Notes: generated from the letters alone by a model not told the origin. A DNA stretch of 64,000 bases from Undibacterium sp. KW1 (GCF_009937955.1 NZ_AP018439.1:3844001-3908000), one strand, 5' to 3'. Positions 20,081 to 31,105 are shown, counted from the first letter of the stretch. Made by a program: numbers and translations.

Positions 20081-20707
20081 TTAGTTATTCAAAGCTATCA
20101 AGCTCATCTGCTGCCCCACAAACCCATCAAACGCCTCGATCAGAGGCTGATATTTTTCCTCATCCTGTTCCAACTTTATGAGTGCATAACAAGCAGCCTC
20201 CAGCGTTGATAACTGATCTGGAGCATGCGCTTTGCGTATGCGGTAGTGCGAGGCTGGCATGTCTTGCAGGCTCAGGCGGGGTAGTTGTTGCAGCAGCGGG
20301 TTCAGGTACAGCATCTTGCGGCTTTTGCGCCAGGTCGCATCGATGATCACCAGACGTATGTTCGTCAATGCATGGTCTTGCGCAACAAATTCTGCTGCTT
20401 CGTATTGCAGGTCTTGCGCGTCATTTTGCGTGGTTGCAGGATAAAGCAATACAGCCTGCTTGCCATCAGCTTGCAGCAGGCCAGTCAATAATTGTTGATC
20501 AAACTGCTCGCCTTCCAGCATGCGTGAATTTTGCAGGCAAAGGTCCAGCAGGCGTGCGCTACCCTTGGCATTGTTGACTTCCAGGGGATGTTGCAACACT
20601 AACACTTCGGGTGCATTGGCAATGCTGCAAACCCAGTGGCAGATGCAGGCTGTGGATGGGCGCAGGCATCGTGGGCAGGATTTTCTTTTGGGCTTGGGTT
20701 CTGACAT
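20081..20707 (-). CDS. DTW-domain tRNA-uridine aminocarboxypropyltransferase
   Basis: 208 residues. An N-terminal zinc-ribbon-like cysteine set (CPRCLRPSTACIC) is followed by the DTW-domain signature LVIIDATWRKSRKMLYLNPLLQQLPR. DTW proteins (TapT/YfiP, TuaA) transfer the aminocarboxypropyl group of SAM to uridine, making acp3U in tRNA. The 208-residue length suits the short type. An ATG with no strong Shine-Dalgarno starts it; the gene is alone, divergent from the lipoprotein gene 112 bp away. Confidence 0.85.
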   Translation of the reverse strand: MSEPKPKRKSCPRCLRPSTACICHWVCSIANAPEVLVLQHPLEVNNAKGSARLLDLCLQNSRMLEGEQFDQQLLTGLLQADGKQAVLLYPATTQNDAQDLQYEAAEFVAQDHALTNIRLVIIDATWRKSRKMLYLNPLLQQLPRLSLQDMPASHYRIRKAHAPDQLSTLEAACYALIKLEQDEEKYQPLIEAFDGFVGQQMSLIALNN

Positions 20708-20819
20708 GCCAACATTGTGAAGGATTGTTATTTAAGCGGCAAGCTTCAAATGGTTTCAGGCAAAGTCGTAAAGGCATCGTCTATCATGAACAGAACCTCT
20801 GACACTTTATTTTAGCCTT

Positions 20820-22118
20820 ATGAAATTCCCAACTATCCTTGCAGCAAGCCTGCTAGTGGCCACCAGCGCTTGCGGTGGTGGCGGTGGCTCGACTGCAGCG
20901 ACAACTACCGGCACCACGACTACAGGTACCACAACTGGTACTACAGGAACAACTACAGGCACAACCACTGGAACAATCACGGGTACAGGCACCGGTACTA
21001 CTACGGGCACTACCACTGGTACAGGTACGGGTACTACTACGGGCACGGGCACTGGCACGACGGTCGTCACGCTGGAGAAAAAGGCCGCTGCACTGGCAGC
21101 CAAGCTCGGCAAGCCTACGCGTTTTCTGGTGGGCCTGGGCAGTGCCGATCTGGCGGATGTACAAAAGCAAAACATTACACCAGATATCTATGACCAATAC
21201 CTGGTCGGTGTCGGTGCTGGTTCCTGGCCAACCTGGAACAGCCCTTCTGGTGCTTATGTCCAGATCGTTGCGCAAAATGCCGACAAGCTGGGTGCTATCC
21301 CCATGTTCACTTTGTACCAGATGGCCAGCAATGGCGACGGCAATCTGAGCGGCCTGACCAATACGACGTTCATGAAAGGTTATTGGGACAATGTACGTCT
21401 GATGTTCCAGCAAATCAAGGCGTATGGCAAACCAGTGCTGGTCAATTTTGAGCCAGACTTTTGGGGTTATACGCAAAGGATATCCAATAACGCCGACCCG
21501 GCCACCGTGCCTGCGCAGGTCAACAATAACCCTGACTGCGCGAACCAGCCGAACAGCGTCGCCGGTATCAGCCAGTGCCTGATGCAGATGGCGAGAGCCA
21601 TTGCGCCAAATGCCTATGTTGGCTTTCCCCCGGCCCTGTTTGAAGACCTGCATTCAACGGCCATGTCTTACATGCTGAAACTGGGTGCCGACAAGGCCGA
21701 CTTCATCGTCATGCAAACCCTGGACAGGGATGCCGGCTGTTTTGAAACCGTGCCGCAAGTGTCTTACTGCTCGCGCGCAGGCACGGGCTGGTACTGGGAT
21801 GAGTCGAACCTGACTTCACCTAATTTCAAGGACCATTTTGCGCTGGCCAAAACCTACTATCAGGGTCTGCAATTGCCTGTCCTGTGGTGGCAAACCCCAC
21901 TGGGCGTGCCATCGACCCAGATAGGCGGCTCGTCAGGTAAATACCGCGACAACAAGGTACGTTATTTCCTCACGCATGCATCGGAAATGGTCGCGGTTGG
22001 TGGCCTGGGTGTAGTGTTCAGCACGGGTGAAGTGAACCAGACTTCCATCAATACCGATGGTGGGCAGTTCAAGACTTATTCAACCAGCTATCTGGCCAAG
22101 CCTGCTGCCTTGCCATGA
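20820..22118 (+). CDS. putative lipoprotein with Thr-Gly linker and hydrolase-like domain
   Basis: 432 residues. Signal peptide MKFPTILAASLLVATSAC with a lipobox-like cysteine at 18, then GGGGG and a low-complexity linker of Thr-Gly repeats (about residues 25-80), which would hold the domain away from the membrane. The C-terminal ~340 residues look like an alpha/beta barrel: RFLVGLGSADL, IPMFTLYQMASNGDGN, KPVLVNFEPDFWGYTQ (a possible acid residue), and LPVLWWQTPLGVPS. The pattern recalls glycoside-hydrolase-like secreted proteins, but no catalytic pair is certain and I cannot name a family. Monocistronic, ending in a strong hairpin. Confidence 0.7.
   Translation: MKFPTILAASLLVATSACGGGGGSTAATTTGTTTTGTTTGTTGTTTGTTTGTITGTGTGTTTGTTTGTGTGTTTGTGTGTTVVTLEKKAAALAAKLGKPTRFLVGLGSADLADVQKQNITPDIYDQYLVGVGAGSWPTWNSPSGAYVQIVAQNADKLGAIPMFTLYQMASNGDGNLSGLTNTTFMKGYWDNVRLMFQQIKAYGKPVLVNFEPDFWGYTQRISNNADPATVPAQVNNNPDCANQPNSVAGISQCLMQMARAIAPNAYVGFPPALFEDLHSTAMSYMLKLGADKADFIVMQTLDRDAGCFETVPQVSYCSRAGTGWYWDESNLTSPNFKDHFALAKTYYQGLQLPVLWWQTPLGVPSTQIGGSSGKYRDNKVRYFLTHASEMVAVGGLGVVFSTGEVNQTSINTDGGQFKTYSTSYLAKPAALP
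20909..21064 (+). repeat. in-gene Thr-Gly low-complexity repeat
   Basis: Degenerate ACN-GGN runs (ACTACAGGTACC-like units) encode the Thr-Gly linker of the lipoprotein. The unit is a multiple of three, so length changes would keep the frame. Codons vary from unit to unit, which suggests it is older than the Ala-Gln repeat at 27.8 kb. Confidence 0.7.
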
Positions 22119-22136
22119 TATAAGACATGCCAACAC

Positions 22137-22168
22137 ATGCCAGCCTTGCTTGCACAGGCTGGCATTTT
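22137..22168 (+). terminator. rho-independent terminator of the lipoprotein gene
   Basis: ATGCCAGCCT and AGGCTGGCAT pair in a hairpin with a 9-nt loop, followed by TTTTT. It lies between the convergent lipoprotein and radical SAM genes and ends 1 bp before the radical SAM stop. Confidence 0.85.
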
Positions 22169-23647
22169 TCAGTTGATTTCTACCAGCGGGATGTGTTTCT
22201 GCTTCTTCCCTTCCGGTAGTCTATCCATGGTTTGCCTCGCAATGCTGCCGCGTATCTCTTTGAGCCTGCTAGCTTCCCTGTACAACAGGTTATGACTCTC
22301 AAACGGTATCATCTTGCCGTCAGGCAGAGCGAAATGGATACAGGATTTTTTCAATGCGCGTACGTCCAGGGAATAGGCGTCCATGAACTGCACGATCAGC
22401 ACGCGAAAGACATTGTCATATTTGAGGTTTTGCGGCGCCGAGATCAAGGGCAGACAACACATCAATTCAGACAGGCAATTGGCCTGAGACTCTGGCGAAT
22501 GATTGGTTGAGAAGAGTTTGAAAATCTGGTCTTTCATACCCTGCTTTAAATTCTCATCACGTTCAAAGACGATGGTATTGCCACTACCTTCCACCAGAGA
22601 TTGCGGGTCAAGATAGCGCGTGAGCGGGACGGTTTTTTCTTCTGTCTTTAAGGCATACGCCATCGCCAGCGTATCTGGGTTACAGGGTACAGGCACGATG
22701 TCCTTGAGACTGAACAGGCTGCATTGCTCAGCAATTTTTCTGCGTATTTCTGATACTGTCAATCGATGCAGGCGCGGGTCATAGTTCTCGACACGTCCTG
22801 CATCCTGTATTGGTTGCAAGGTCACGCCGCGTACGCATTTTTGGGTCAGCCCAAAATTGATGATGTCGCCTATCTCGTCGTCATTCAAACCTTTTTTCAA
22901 GGTCACGACCAGAGTGGTAGATAGATTAACTGCATTCAGGTTTTCCAGCGCCTGCTGGCGTATGCGACGCAGGTCTGCGCCGCGCAAAACCTTGTGTACT
23001 TCTGCCCGGAAAGAATCAAATTGCAAATAAACTTCAACACCCGGTGCATAACTTGCCAGGCGCTCAACAAAGGCCTTGTCCTGCGCGAGCACAATGCCAT
23101 TGGTATTGACCATGACGTGCTTGATAGGACGAGCCTTGGCAGCATCAAGAATTTCCCAGAATTGCGGATGCAGCGTTGGCTCACCACCTGACAATTGCAT
23201 GACATCGGCTTCGCCTTCATTGGCAACTACCGTATCGAGCATCCTGATAATCTCAGCCAGTGGTTTGTGCTGTTCGCGATGGGTACCGCTCTCGGCATAA
23301 CAGACCGGGCAATTCAAATTGCAGTTGTCGGTAATCTCCACGATGGACAGGCAGGAATGCTGCATGTGGTCAGGACACAAACCACAGTCATAGGGGCAGC
23401 CATATTCCATTTTGGTATTAAAGATTTGCGGCATTTCAGGATGCTTGACGAATACTTCACGGCACAGCCTGTAGTATTCAACATCATCACTGACCAGCAC
23501 GCGCTCAGTACCATGCGCACTGCACCATTTGTCCATATAGACCTTATCATCCTTGAAGATGATTTTAGCTTCTACAGGGTGAAGGCAGCTGGAACAAACC
23601 GAACTGGTTGTGTCGTAAAATAGATAAGGGCGGACTTTTCGGGACAT
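22169..23647 (-). CDS. radical SAM protein related to tetraether lipid synthase (Tes/MJ0619-like)
   Basis: 492 residues. The radical SAM cluster is CNLNCPVC (Cys109, Cys113, Cys116), with SGGEPTLHP and VMVNTNG further on. Ahead of it is a cysteine-rich N-terminus: CSSC (18-21), WCSAHG (41-46) and CPYDCGLC (84-91) plus Cys99. This N-terminal set followed by ITDNCNLNCPVCYA is the layout of the MJ0619-like family, whose archaeal member Tes joins lipid tails by carbon-carbon bond formation and also carries additional iron-sulfur clusters. Bacterial relatives have unknown roles. It starts 1 bp after the stop of a lipoprotein gene which itself overlaps an Lgt-like gene, pointing to lipid or lipoprotein chemistry. 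Family resemblance is confident; lipid coupling is inference. Confidence 0.8.
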   Translation of the reverse strand: MSRKVRPYLFYDTTSSVCSSCLHPVEAKIIFKDDKVYMDKWCSAHGTERVLVSDDVEYYRLCREVFVKHPEMPQIFNTKMEYGCPYDCGLCPDHMQHSCLSIVEITDNCNLNCPVCYAESGTHREQHKPLAEIIRMLDTVVANEGEADVMQLSGGEPTLHPQFWEILDAAKARPIKHVMVNTNGIVLAQDKAFVERLASYAPGVEVYLQFDSFRAEVHKVLRGADLRRIRQQALENLNAVNLSTTLVVTLKKGLNDDEIGDIINFGLTQKCVRGVTLQPIQDAGRVENYDPRLHRLTVSEIRRKIAEQCSLFSLKDIVPVPCNPDTLAMAYALKTEEKTVPLTRYLDPQSLVEGSGNTIVFERDENLKQGMKDQIFKLFSTNHSPESQANCLSELMCCLPLISAPQNLKYDNVFRVLIVQFMDAYSLDVRALKKSCIHFALPDGKMIPFESHNLLYREASRLKEIRGSIARQTMDRLPEGKKQKHIPLVEIN

Positions 23648-23648
23648 A

Positions 23649-24575
23649 TTATTTTTTACCCTTATAGTTAGTAGGATCGGGATATTCCTGCTCTGACTGA
23701 CGAATTGCCAAACGAAGCTCTTGCGCTATTGCTTTGGCTTCCTTGATCTGCTCCGAATTCAATGTGGCAGCAAATTCTGAGGCACGTTCCCTGTAGTATT
23801 TGGGGTAAGGACTGCGCGAGTTATCCAACAAATAAAGGAATGCTAAAGTTTTTGCATCTGAAAAATCTTCATGACCGAGCAAGCGCCATGCTTTTTTCTT
23901 TGAAAACAAAGATGTCCCGCCGCAATGCGTGATAGATCTCGTCAACCAAAGATCAGCAATTCGTTCATTTTTTGAAACATATTTTCCATCCAGATAGATG
24001 TTCTTCAAATCTTGGGCTGGATAATTCAACTTTTGCGAAAATGATGCAGCACATATTTTCCTTGCCGAATTTTCTATTAACCTTACCCCTTCAGAATAAG
24101 AGAGTTCTATATCTCCTTGTTCCAGCGTAATCTGGCGGTCACTTTCGACAGGCGAGCCTTGAAGTAATAGCCATCCATAATAATACTCAGCATCTGGATG
24201 TCCATCATCCGCAGCGCCTTTAATCAGTGCAATTCCCTTTTTGACGTCTTTTGGAAAATATCCAATATTCTTCAAATACTCTATACCAAGTTTGGTTTTG
24301 GCAGCAGGGTCATTTGCATTTGCTGCAATCACCAAATTATTATATTCAAGCTCGTACTTCCTCCTGCTTTCTTCTCTTGCAAGTTCCGCTTTCTTTGCAA
24401 TCTCTTCTTTTTCCTGTGCAGTTAATTCTCTAGGAACGCTGACTGGATTTGTATTATTCCTCGAGCCAGAGCTAGAGCTCGCCATCAAATAATGCACACA
24501 ACCAGTCCCGCCTATCAAACTCAGCGCCACCATCAACATCGCAATACGCGAATTTCTATTAAGGTTCGAGTCCAA
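23649..24575 (-). CDS. Sel1/TPR-like lipoprotein of unknown function
   Basis: 308 residues. A signal-like hydrophobic stretch ends in a cysteine (IAMLMVALSLIGGTGC, Cys26), suggesting a lipoprotein. A charged coiled-coil-like helix follows (LTAQEKEEIAKKAELAREESRRK), then Sel1-type repeats (NDPAAKTKLGIEYLKN and GHPDAEYYYGWLLLQGS). It overlaps the upstream Lgt-like gene by 17 bp and is followed 1 bp later by the radical SAM gene, so the three are surely cotranscribed. It is more AT-rich than its neighbours. It might be the dedicated substrate of the Lgt-like protein; that is a guess from position. Confidence 0.7.
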   Translation of the reverse strand: MDSNLNRNSRIAMLMVALSLIGGTGCVHYLMASSSSGSRNNTNPVSVPRELTAQEKEEIAKKAELAREESRRKYELEYNNLVIAANANDPAAKTKLGIEYLKNIGYFPKDVKKGIALIKGAADDGHPDAEYYYGWLLLQGSPVESDRQITLEQGDIELSYSEGVRLIENSARKICAASFSQKLNYPAQDLKNIYLDGKYVSKNERIADLWLTRSITHCGGTSLFSKKKAWRLLGHEDFSDAKTLAFLYLLDNSRSPYPKYYRERASEFAATLNSEQIKEAKAIAQELRLAIRQSEQEYPDPTNYKGKK

Positions 24576-25332
24576 ATTTCTCTCCTGTATTCAATCTAAG
24601 CATCTGCCGCACAAGCAAAGGTAAGTAAACCACAAGCGCAATAATGCACAAAACCTGTATGCCACTCAAACAAGAAAAATAATAGTAAGGCACAGGTTTG
24701 ATACCATCGATGAGCAAGCGCCAGAACAGGTAGCCAGCGAGGTACATTTTGAACATCAGGCCAGACTGACTTTGCCATACCTGCCTGCGTCGTAATAAAA
24801 AACCGCCCCATGCCAGAACAAAGATCATGTCGTAGATCTGGGTGGGATGACGTGCGATACCATCGCCGAAATCGATACCCCATGGCAGACCCGTGGCATT
24901 GCCATAGGTGCCGTCGTTGAGTCCTGCCAGGAAACAGCCTATGCGGCCTATGACCGTCGCCACCATCAAAGGTAAAACAAAATTGTCGCCGGTTGATTGC
25001 GGTTGTTTGAGCAGGAACTTGGCAAACTCGACACCGATCAAACCACCCAGCAAACCACCGACGATGGATTGGCCTGACATCAATATCTGCAAGTTAGCTG
25101 TTGCTGCCGCCCACATGTGTGGGAACTCCATCCAGAAGGCTGCTTTATTGCCTATTGCAGCACCCAGTACACAGCCTATGATCACACCATAATGTCCGGG
25201 TGCCAGTATGCCTGCCTGCTGCTGGTATGTGCGCTGACGGCGGTATAACTGCACACCAATGGCAATTGCCAGCCATTCAAAAATGAAATGCAAAAGATGG
25301 GCGGTACTTGCTGAAAATACGTAAAGTTTCAT
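24559..25332 (-). CDS. Lgt-like (prolipoprotein diacylglyceryl transferase family) membrane protein
   Basis: 257 residues with about seven hydrophobic segments. The Lgt signature is recognisable: GRIGCFLAGLNDGTYG (129-144), then LPWGIDFGDGIARHPTQIYD. In true Lgt (GRIGNFxNxExxG) the Asn is important; here it is Cys, and other catalytic positions differ, as in Lgt-like paralogues of unknown substrate. The housekeeping lgt should be elsewhere. Start placed at ATG 25332; upstream lies an 11-bp tandem repeat. Coupled by overlap to a lipoprotein gene and a Tes-like radical SAM gene. It may handle phospholipid for their pathway. Confidence 0.8.
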   Translation of the reverse strand: MKLYVFSASTAHLLHFIFEWLAIAIGVQLYRRQRTYQQQAGILAPGHYGVIIGCVLGAAIGNKAAFWMEFPHMWAAATANLQILMSGQSIVGGLLGGLIGVEFAKFLLKQPQSTGDNFVLPLMVATVIGRIGCFLAGLNDGTYGNATGLPWGIDFGDGIARHPTQIYDMIFVLAWGGFLLRRRQVWQSQSGLMFKMYLAGYLFWRLLIDGIKPVPYYYFSCLSGIQVLCIIALVVYLPLLVRQMLRLNTGEKFGLEP

Positions 25333-25380
25333 TGAATGAGTATCTGGAGAAGCACGTGAGCAAGGTTGCCAGCATGCACT

Positions 25381-25423
25381 AAGTCTGGCCCAAGTCTGGC
25401 CCAAGTCTGGCCCAAGTCTGGCC
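25381..25423. repeat. 11-bp tandem repeat, 3.9 copies
   Basis: Perfect tandem copies of AAGTCTGGCCC at 25381, 25392, 25403 and 25414 (the last lacks one base), lying between the 69-residue membrane protein and the Lgt-like start. Since 11 is not a multiple of three it is probably non-coding. Confidence 0.9.
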
Positions 25424-25431
25424 TTTCAGTT

Positions 25432-25641
25432 TTATTTGGAAGCGATTTTTCCAATTAATTTATACAACAGCGCACAAATGAGCAGGCCTGCAACTCCCAT
25501 TACAAGCGGGATGGTGCTGATAGTAATGACCGCCGTGAATATACCGAGCACGCCACAAGCACCAAAACCTACCAGAGGTATGAAACACAGGAGAATTAAA
25601 ACTGCACGAAGAAAGTTGTTAAATTTATTCATGGTCGCCAT
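25432..25641 (-). CDS. small membrane protein with GFGACG motif (copy B)
   Basis: 69 residues, two hydrophobic segments: AVLILLCFIPLVGFGACGVLGIF and ITISTIPLVMGVAGLLICALLY, with a short basic C-terminus. The LC-I-L-GFGACG-LG motif also occurs in the 78-residue protein next upstream, so the two are paralogues. ATG 25641 or 25632. Its place within the rhomboid-to-radical SAM run suggests a shared membrane function, otherwise unknown. Confidence 0.65.
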   Translation of the reverse strand: MATMNKFNNFLRAVLILLCFIPLVGFGACGVLGIFTAVITISTIPLVMGVAGLLICALLYKLIGKIASK

Positions 25642-25752
25642 GTCGATCAGACTTAATCAATTAGCATGATAGCGCAAGTAATCAACATCGCCTGTTTTAC
25701 TCTACAAATAAACCAGCGTCAAAATAATGTGCACTTGACACAGAGTTTCAAC

Positions 25753-25989
25753 TTAGCCTGGCTCTTGCTTGTCAGGATCAGATTTGTGCGTAGATACAAA
25801 AAGCTTTTTGAGCAGAAAGCCACAAACAAGGCTGATACTTAAACCCAGCGCAGTCAAACCCAACACTGAAAGATTGAATGGTGTTCCTGCTAAAAAAGTT
25901 AAACCGAGAAGACCACAAGCACCAAAGCCTATCATTAATATCAGGCAAATCAGCATCGCGATGACGCGGACAGTTTTTTGCAAACTCAT
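25753..25989 (-). CDS. small membrane protein with GFGACG motif (copy A)
   Basis: 78 residues, two hydrophobic segments: VIAMLICLILMIGFGACGLLGLTFLAG and LSVLGLTALGLSISLVCGFLL, then a charged tail (STHKSDPDKQEPG). AGGA stands 8-9 nt before the ATG, and the start lies 5 bp after the rhomboid stop. The GFGACG core is shared with the following 69-residue protein. No known family recognised; the shared Gly-Ala-Cys-Gly at the end of helix 1 is the feature to search with. Confidence 0.65.
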   Translation of the reverse strand: MSLQKTVRVIAMLICLILMIGFGACGLLGLTFLAGTPFNLSVLGLTALGLSISLVCGFLLKKLFVSTHKSDPDKQEPG

Positions 25990-25994
25990 GATTT

Positions 25995-27050
25995 TTATCC
26001 TGTATTTGTACGCTGCTGGAGATTTTCACGTATGGTTTGCACACTGGTTCTGAACAATGCAGCCAGATTTGCATCCTTGTTTGCGTCAATGACTGCCTGC
26101 ATGATTTTACTGGCAGGAACGAGGCTAAAAATGACTGGCGGCGCATCTGCAGTAGTCATGACAAAGATGCGTTGCTGGTCGTTATCGATCACTGCCCATT
26201 TCAAACCTGTCTCTTGTACCAAGGCATCGGCAAATACTATTTCCAGTGCCTGCACTTCATGTACTGGCCGTGCTTCTATTGGCTTTTGCTGCAAGATCAC
26301 TTCGATGATTTTGAGCTTGCCTTCTACAGTGTCAAACTGTGTTCTCGCTTCTGGCAAATATTGCTGTCTGACCCAATCTCTCAATGATTCTGCTTTGAGG
26401 ATATCGGCAGTAGAAAAATATTCCAGGTTTTGTGCCGCGTTGGCCGGTAGCGGTAAAGAAGATTGTGTCAGCCCCAGCTTCTTGCACTCAATATAGGCCC
26501 ATGCAGCGCCAACCAGCAATCCCATGGTGTGCGCCCAGTTTGCGATAGGGCCAAGCAAGCCGGTCCAGCACAACACAAACCAAGCCAGCATCATATTCAC
26601 TGTGGCTTTGCGCATGATGCCGTTAAAGGCGGCGTCATAGCGGCCACGTATCCAGACATAGGAAAATAAGCCATATATAACCCCAGACATGCCGCCAAAA
26701 TAAGGATTATCTGTGAGCAGGTATTGTGCGATATTTGAAATGACTGCCGTAACCAGGAAGAAGCCCAGATAAAAGCGCGGGCCTTTTCTGTTTTCAATGA
26801 CGATGCCCAGATCCCACACCCACAGCAAATTAAAGATCAGATGTATGGGGCCGAAATGGATGAAGGCAGGTGTGAGCAAGCGCCAGACCTGGCCTGAAAA
26901 AACATCGGCGAACCCGGCATGATCCGGGTCTGTTATGAAAAGAATGCGCAGGTTTTCTATTTCTCCACCAAAGCTGGAAGTGAGTGCAACCAGAGCACTC
27001 AGCGCAATCAGCGCGATGGAAACGCTGGAATAGTTTTTAAATTTTGTCAT
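25995..27050 (-). CDS. rhomboid-family intramembrane serine protease with C-terminal domain
   Basis: 351 residues from ATG 27050. The rhomboid core is residues about 10-190: HFGPIHLIFN (65-74), the catalytic-serine motif GGMSG (Ser122) and the catalytic histidine in WAHTMGLLVG (His174). Rhomboids cut membrane-spanning helices. A cytoplasmic or soluble C-terminal domain of about 150 residues (from ALEIVFADALVQETGLKWAVIDNDQQRIFVMT) resembles DUF3806-like folds. It lies 69 bp downstream of a TonB-like gene and 5 bp before a small membrane protein gene. Membrane proteins encoded beside it could be substrates; not shown. Confidence 0.85.
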   Translation of the reverse strand: MTKFKNYSSVSIALIALSALVALTSSFGGEIENLRILFITDPDHAGFADVFSGQVWRLLTPAFIHFGPIHLIFNLLWVWDLGIVIENRKGPRFYLGFFLVTAVISNIAQYLLTDNPYFGGMSGVIYGLFSYVWIRGRYDAAFNGIMRKATVNMMLAWFVLCWTGLLGPIANWAHTMGLLVGAAWAYIECKKLGLTQSSLPLPANAAQNLEYFSTADILKAESLRDWVRQQYLPEARTQFDTVEGKLKIIEVILQQKPIEARPVHEVQALEIVFADALVQETGLKWAVIDNDQQRIFVMTTADAPPVIFSLVPASKIMQAVIDANKDANLAALFRTSVQTIRENLQQRTNTG

Positions 27051-27119
27051 GAATGATGATTGAATGTACCTGGCAGGCATCAAGCCGAAAAAACCCAGCC
27101 AGCAGAATACTTCACACAA

Positions 27120-29231
<2,112 letters not shown>

Positions 29232-29369
29232 TCAATTTTCTCTCATGGCTGAAGATTATCGCATGGTCAAAATGCGAAACGTACTTTACCATCTGTATGC
29301 ATCAAAAAAGTGCTTCAGCATCAGAAATTCACGATTTGAATTTGATGGCCCACCAAACAGGAGCAAAAC

Positions 29370-29924
29370 ATGACCCCTCGCTTTCGCATCCTCTCCGCCT
29401 CTGCCCTGCTCTGCCTGACTAGCCCTGCGCTGGCAGAAGTTATCAATATAAGTAGTAATGGTTTCCAGATACGTCATGAAGTGCTGTTGAATATACCATC
29501 TGAAGAAGCCTACGAATTGCTGGTGAATGTCAGCGGCTGGTGGAATCCTTCGCATACTTATACCCTCAATCCCAAAAACCTGAGCATAGACGCCAGGCCT
29601 GGTGGCTGCTTTTGTGAGAAATACCCGCATGGTGGCGGAGTACAACACATGAGCGTGGTACATGCAGCACCTGGCAAAGCCTTGCGCATGACAGGCGCAC
29701 TCGGCCCCATGCAGGCACACGGTCTGGCTGGCAGCATGAGCTGGGATTTCATCCCGCAAAAACCGGCTGAAGCGGGCCAGCCACTGAGCAAGCTGGTACT
29801 GAGTTATAGCGTGGGCGGCTATATGGCAGGTGGTTTTGAAAAAATGGCACCGATGGTGAATGCCATGCTGGGTGAACAGATTGCCCGCTACAAAAATTTT
29901 GCCAATACCGGCAAGGTGGATTAG
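29370..29924 (+). CDS. periplasmic SRPBCC-family protein
   Basis: 184 residues with a signal peptide (RILSASALLCLTSPALA). The mature part has the START/SRPBCC pattern: FQIRHEVLLNIPSEEAYELLVNVSGWWNPSHTYTL, GGCFCEKYPHGGGVQHMSVVHAAPGKALRMTGALGPM, then a long C-terminal helix (MAPMVNAMLGEQIARYKNF). The fold binds hydrophobic ligands; export to the periplasm is less usual for it. A good AGGAG site precedes the ATG. Alone, divergent from the TonB-like gene. Confidence 0.8.
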   Translation: MTPRFRILSASALLCLTSPALAEVINISSNGFQIRHEVLLNIPSEEAYELLVNVSGWWNPSHTYTLNPKNLSIDARPGGCFCEKYPHGGGVQHMSVVHAAPGKALRMTGALGPMQAHGLAGSMSWDFIPQKPAEAGQPLSKLVLSYSVGGYMAGGFEKMAPMVNAMLGEQIARYKNFANTGKVD

Positions 29925-30119
29925 CAAATCTGCACTCTGTGCGTAGGATCATATTGCCAACATGACTATGCTGATTTCGTCGTCCGCCTGCTGAATTTGT
30001 GTCAAGACAGATACAACTGTTTTGCCTAAGCTGACGTAGCTAATCATTTTCTCATGAATCAGGTTTTATTCTGCATGGAAACCCTGATTCAGCAAACTCA
30101 TCCCATACTGGCAAAATAC

Positions 30120-31061
30120 ATGAAAAAAATCTCAGTCATTGATTCGCATACTGGTGGCGAACCTACCCGGATTATTGTTGATGGCGGCCCGGATCTGGGC
30201 GCAGGTGACCTGGCTACCCGCCTGCAAGTATTTCGTGATCAATTTGATCACTACCGTTCTGCCACCGTCTGTGAACCGCGTGGCTCTGATGTCATCGTCG
30301 GCGCGCTGGCTTGTGCACCGCATGACCCATCCTGCACGGCGGGGGTGATATTTTTCAATAATGTCGGATATCTGGGTATGTGCGGCCACGGCATGATAGG
30401 CTTTATCGTCACCCTCGCCTATCAGGGCAAGATCAAGGCAGGCAAGCATAGGATAGATACACCGGTCGGCATCGTCGAGGCAGAGCTGCATGCCGACAAC
30501 ACCGTGACCGTGCACAATGTGCCCGCATACCGCTACCGCCATGCAGTAAAGATCGATGTGGACGGACATGGGCAGATCAGCGGCGACATTGCATGGGGCG
30601 GCAACTGGTTCTTTTTGATCAACCAGCACGGGCAAGACCTGCGTCTGTCAAATGTAGAACAACTGACAGACTTTAGCTGGCGCGTCAGACAGGCACTGGA
30701 AAACCAGGGCATTACCGGTGAAAACGGTGCACTGATCGATCATGTCGAGTTATTTGGCCCGCCACTTTCAACAGACAACCATAGCCAGAACTTTGTGCTC
30801 TGCCCCGGCAAAGCTTATGACAGATCACCCTGCGGCACTGGCACCAGCGCCAAACTGGCCTGTCTGGCAGCGGATGAAAAACTCAAGGAAGGCCAGGTCT
30901 GGCGACAAGAAAGCATACTGGGCAGCGTGTTTGAAGCCAGCTATCGCCATGCGGCAGATGGCAAGGTCTTGCCAAGCTTGCGTGGCAGCGCTTTTGTGAA
31001 TGCAGAAGCACAGTTATTGCTGGATGAACGCGACCCCTTTGTCTGGGGCATACGTCAATAA
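30120..31061 (+). CDS. proline racemase-family 4-hydroxyproline 2-epimerase
   Basis: 313 residues from ATG 30120, chosen because family members begin [17 protein letters not shown]; in-frame upstream ATGs (30054, 30075) exist but none has a strong ribosome site. Both catalytic cysteines are present: MCGHG (Cys88) and SPCGTGTSA (Cys238). Two cysteines mean an epimerase/racemase rather than the Thr-containing dehydratase. It would convert trans-4-hydroxy-L-proline to the cis-D form as the first step of hydroxyproline use. Downstream are a binding protein on the other strand, an AraC regulator and a GntR regulator, but no hydroxyproline oxidase or deaminase. Proline racemase itself is an alternative. 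Confidence 0.85.
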   Translation: MKKISVIDSHTGGEPTRIIVDGGPDLGAGDLATRLQVFRDQFDHYRSATVCEPRGSDVIVGALACAPHDPSCTAGVIFFNNVGYLGMCGHGMIGFIVTLAYQGKIKAGKHRIDTPVGIVEAELHADNTVTVHNVPAYRYRHAVKIDVDGHGQISGDIAWGGNWFFLINQHGQDLRLSNVEQLTDFSWRVRQALENQGITGENGALIDHVELFGPPLSTDNHSQNFVLCPGKAYDRSPCGTGTSAKLACLAADEKLKEGQVWRQESILGSVFEASYRHAADGKVLPSLRGSAFVNAEAQLLLDERDPFVWGIRQ

Positions 31062-31070
31062 GCACGTCTG

Positions 31071-31105
31071 CAAACTGATCCCGGTAAAAGTGCGGGATCA
31101 GTTTG
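31071..31105. terminator. 13-bp perfect hairpin between convergent genes
   Basis: CAAACTGATCCCG-N9-CGGGATCAGTTTG. It lies between the convergent epimerase and binding-protein genes. No strong U-tract on either strand, but the position fits a shared bidirectional terminator. Confidence 0.6.
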
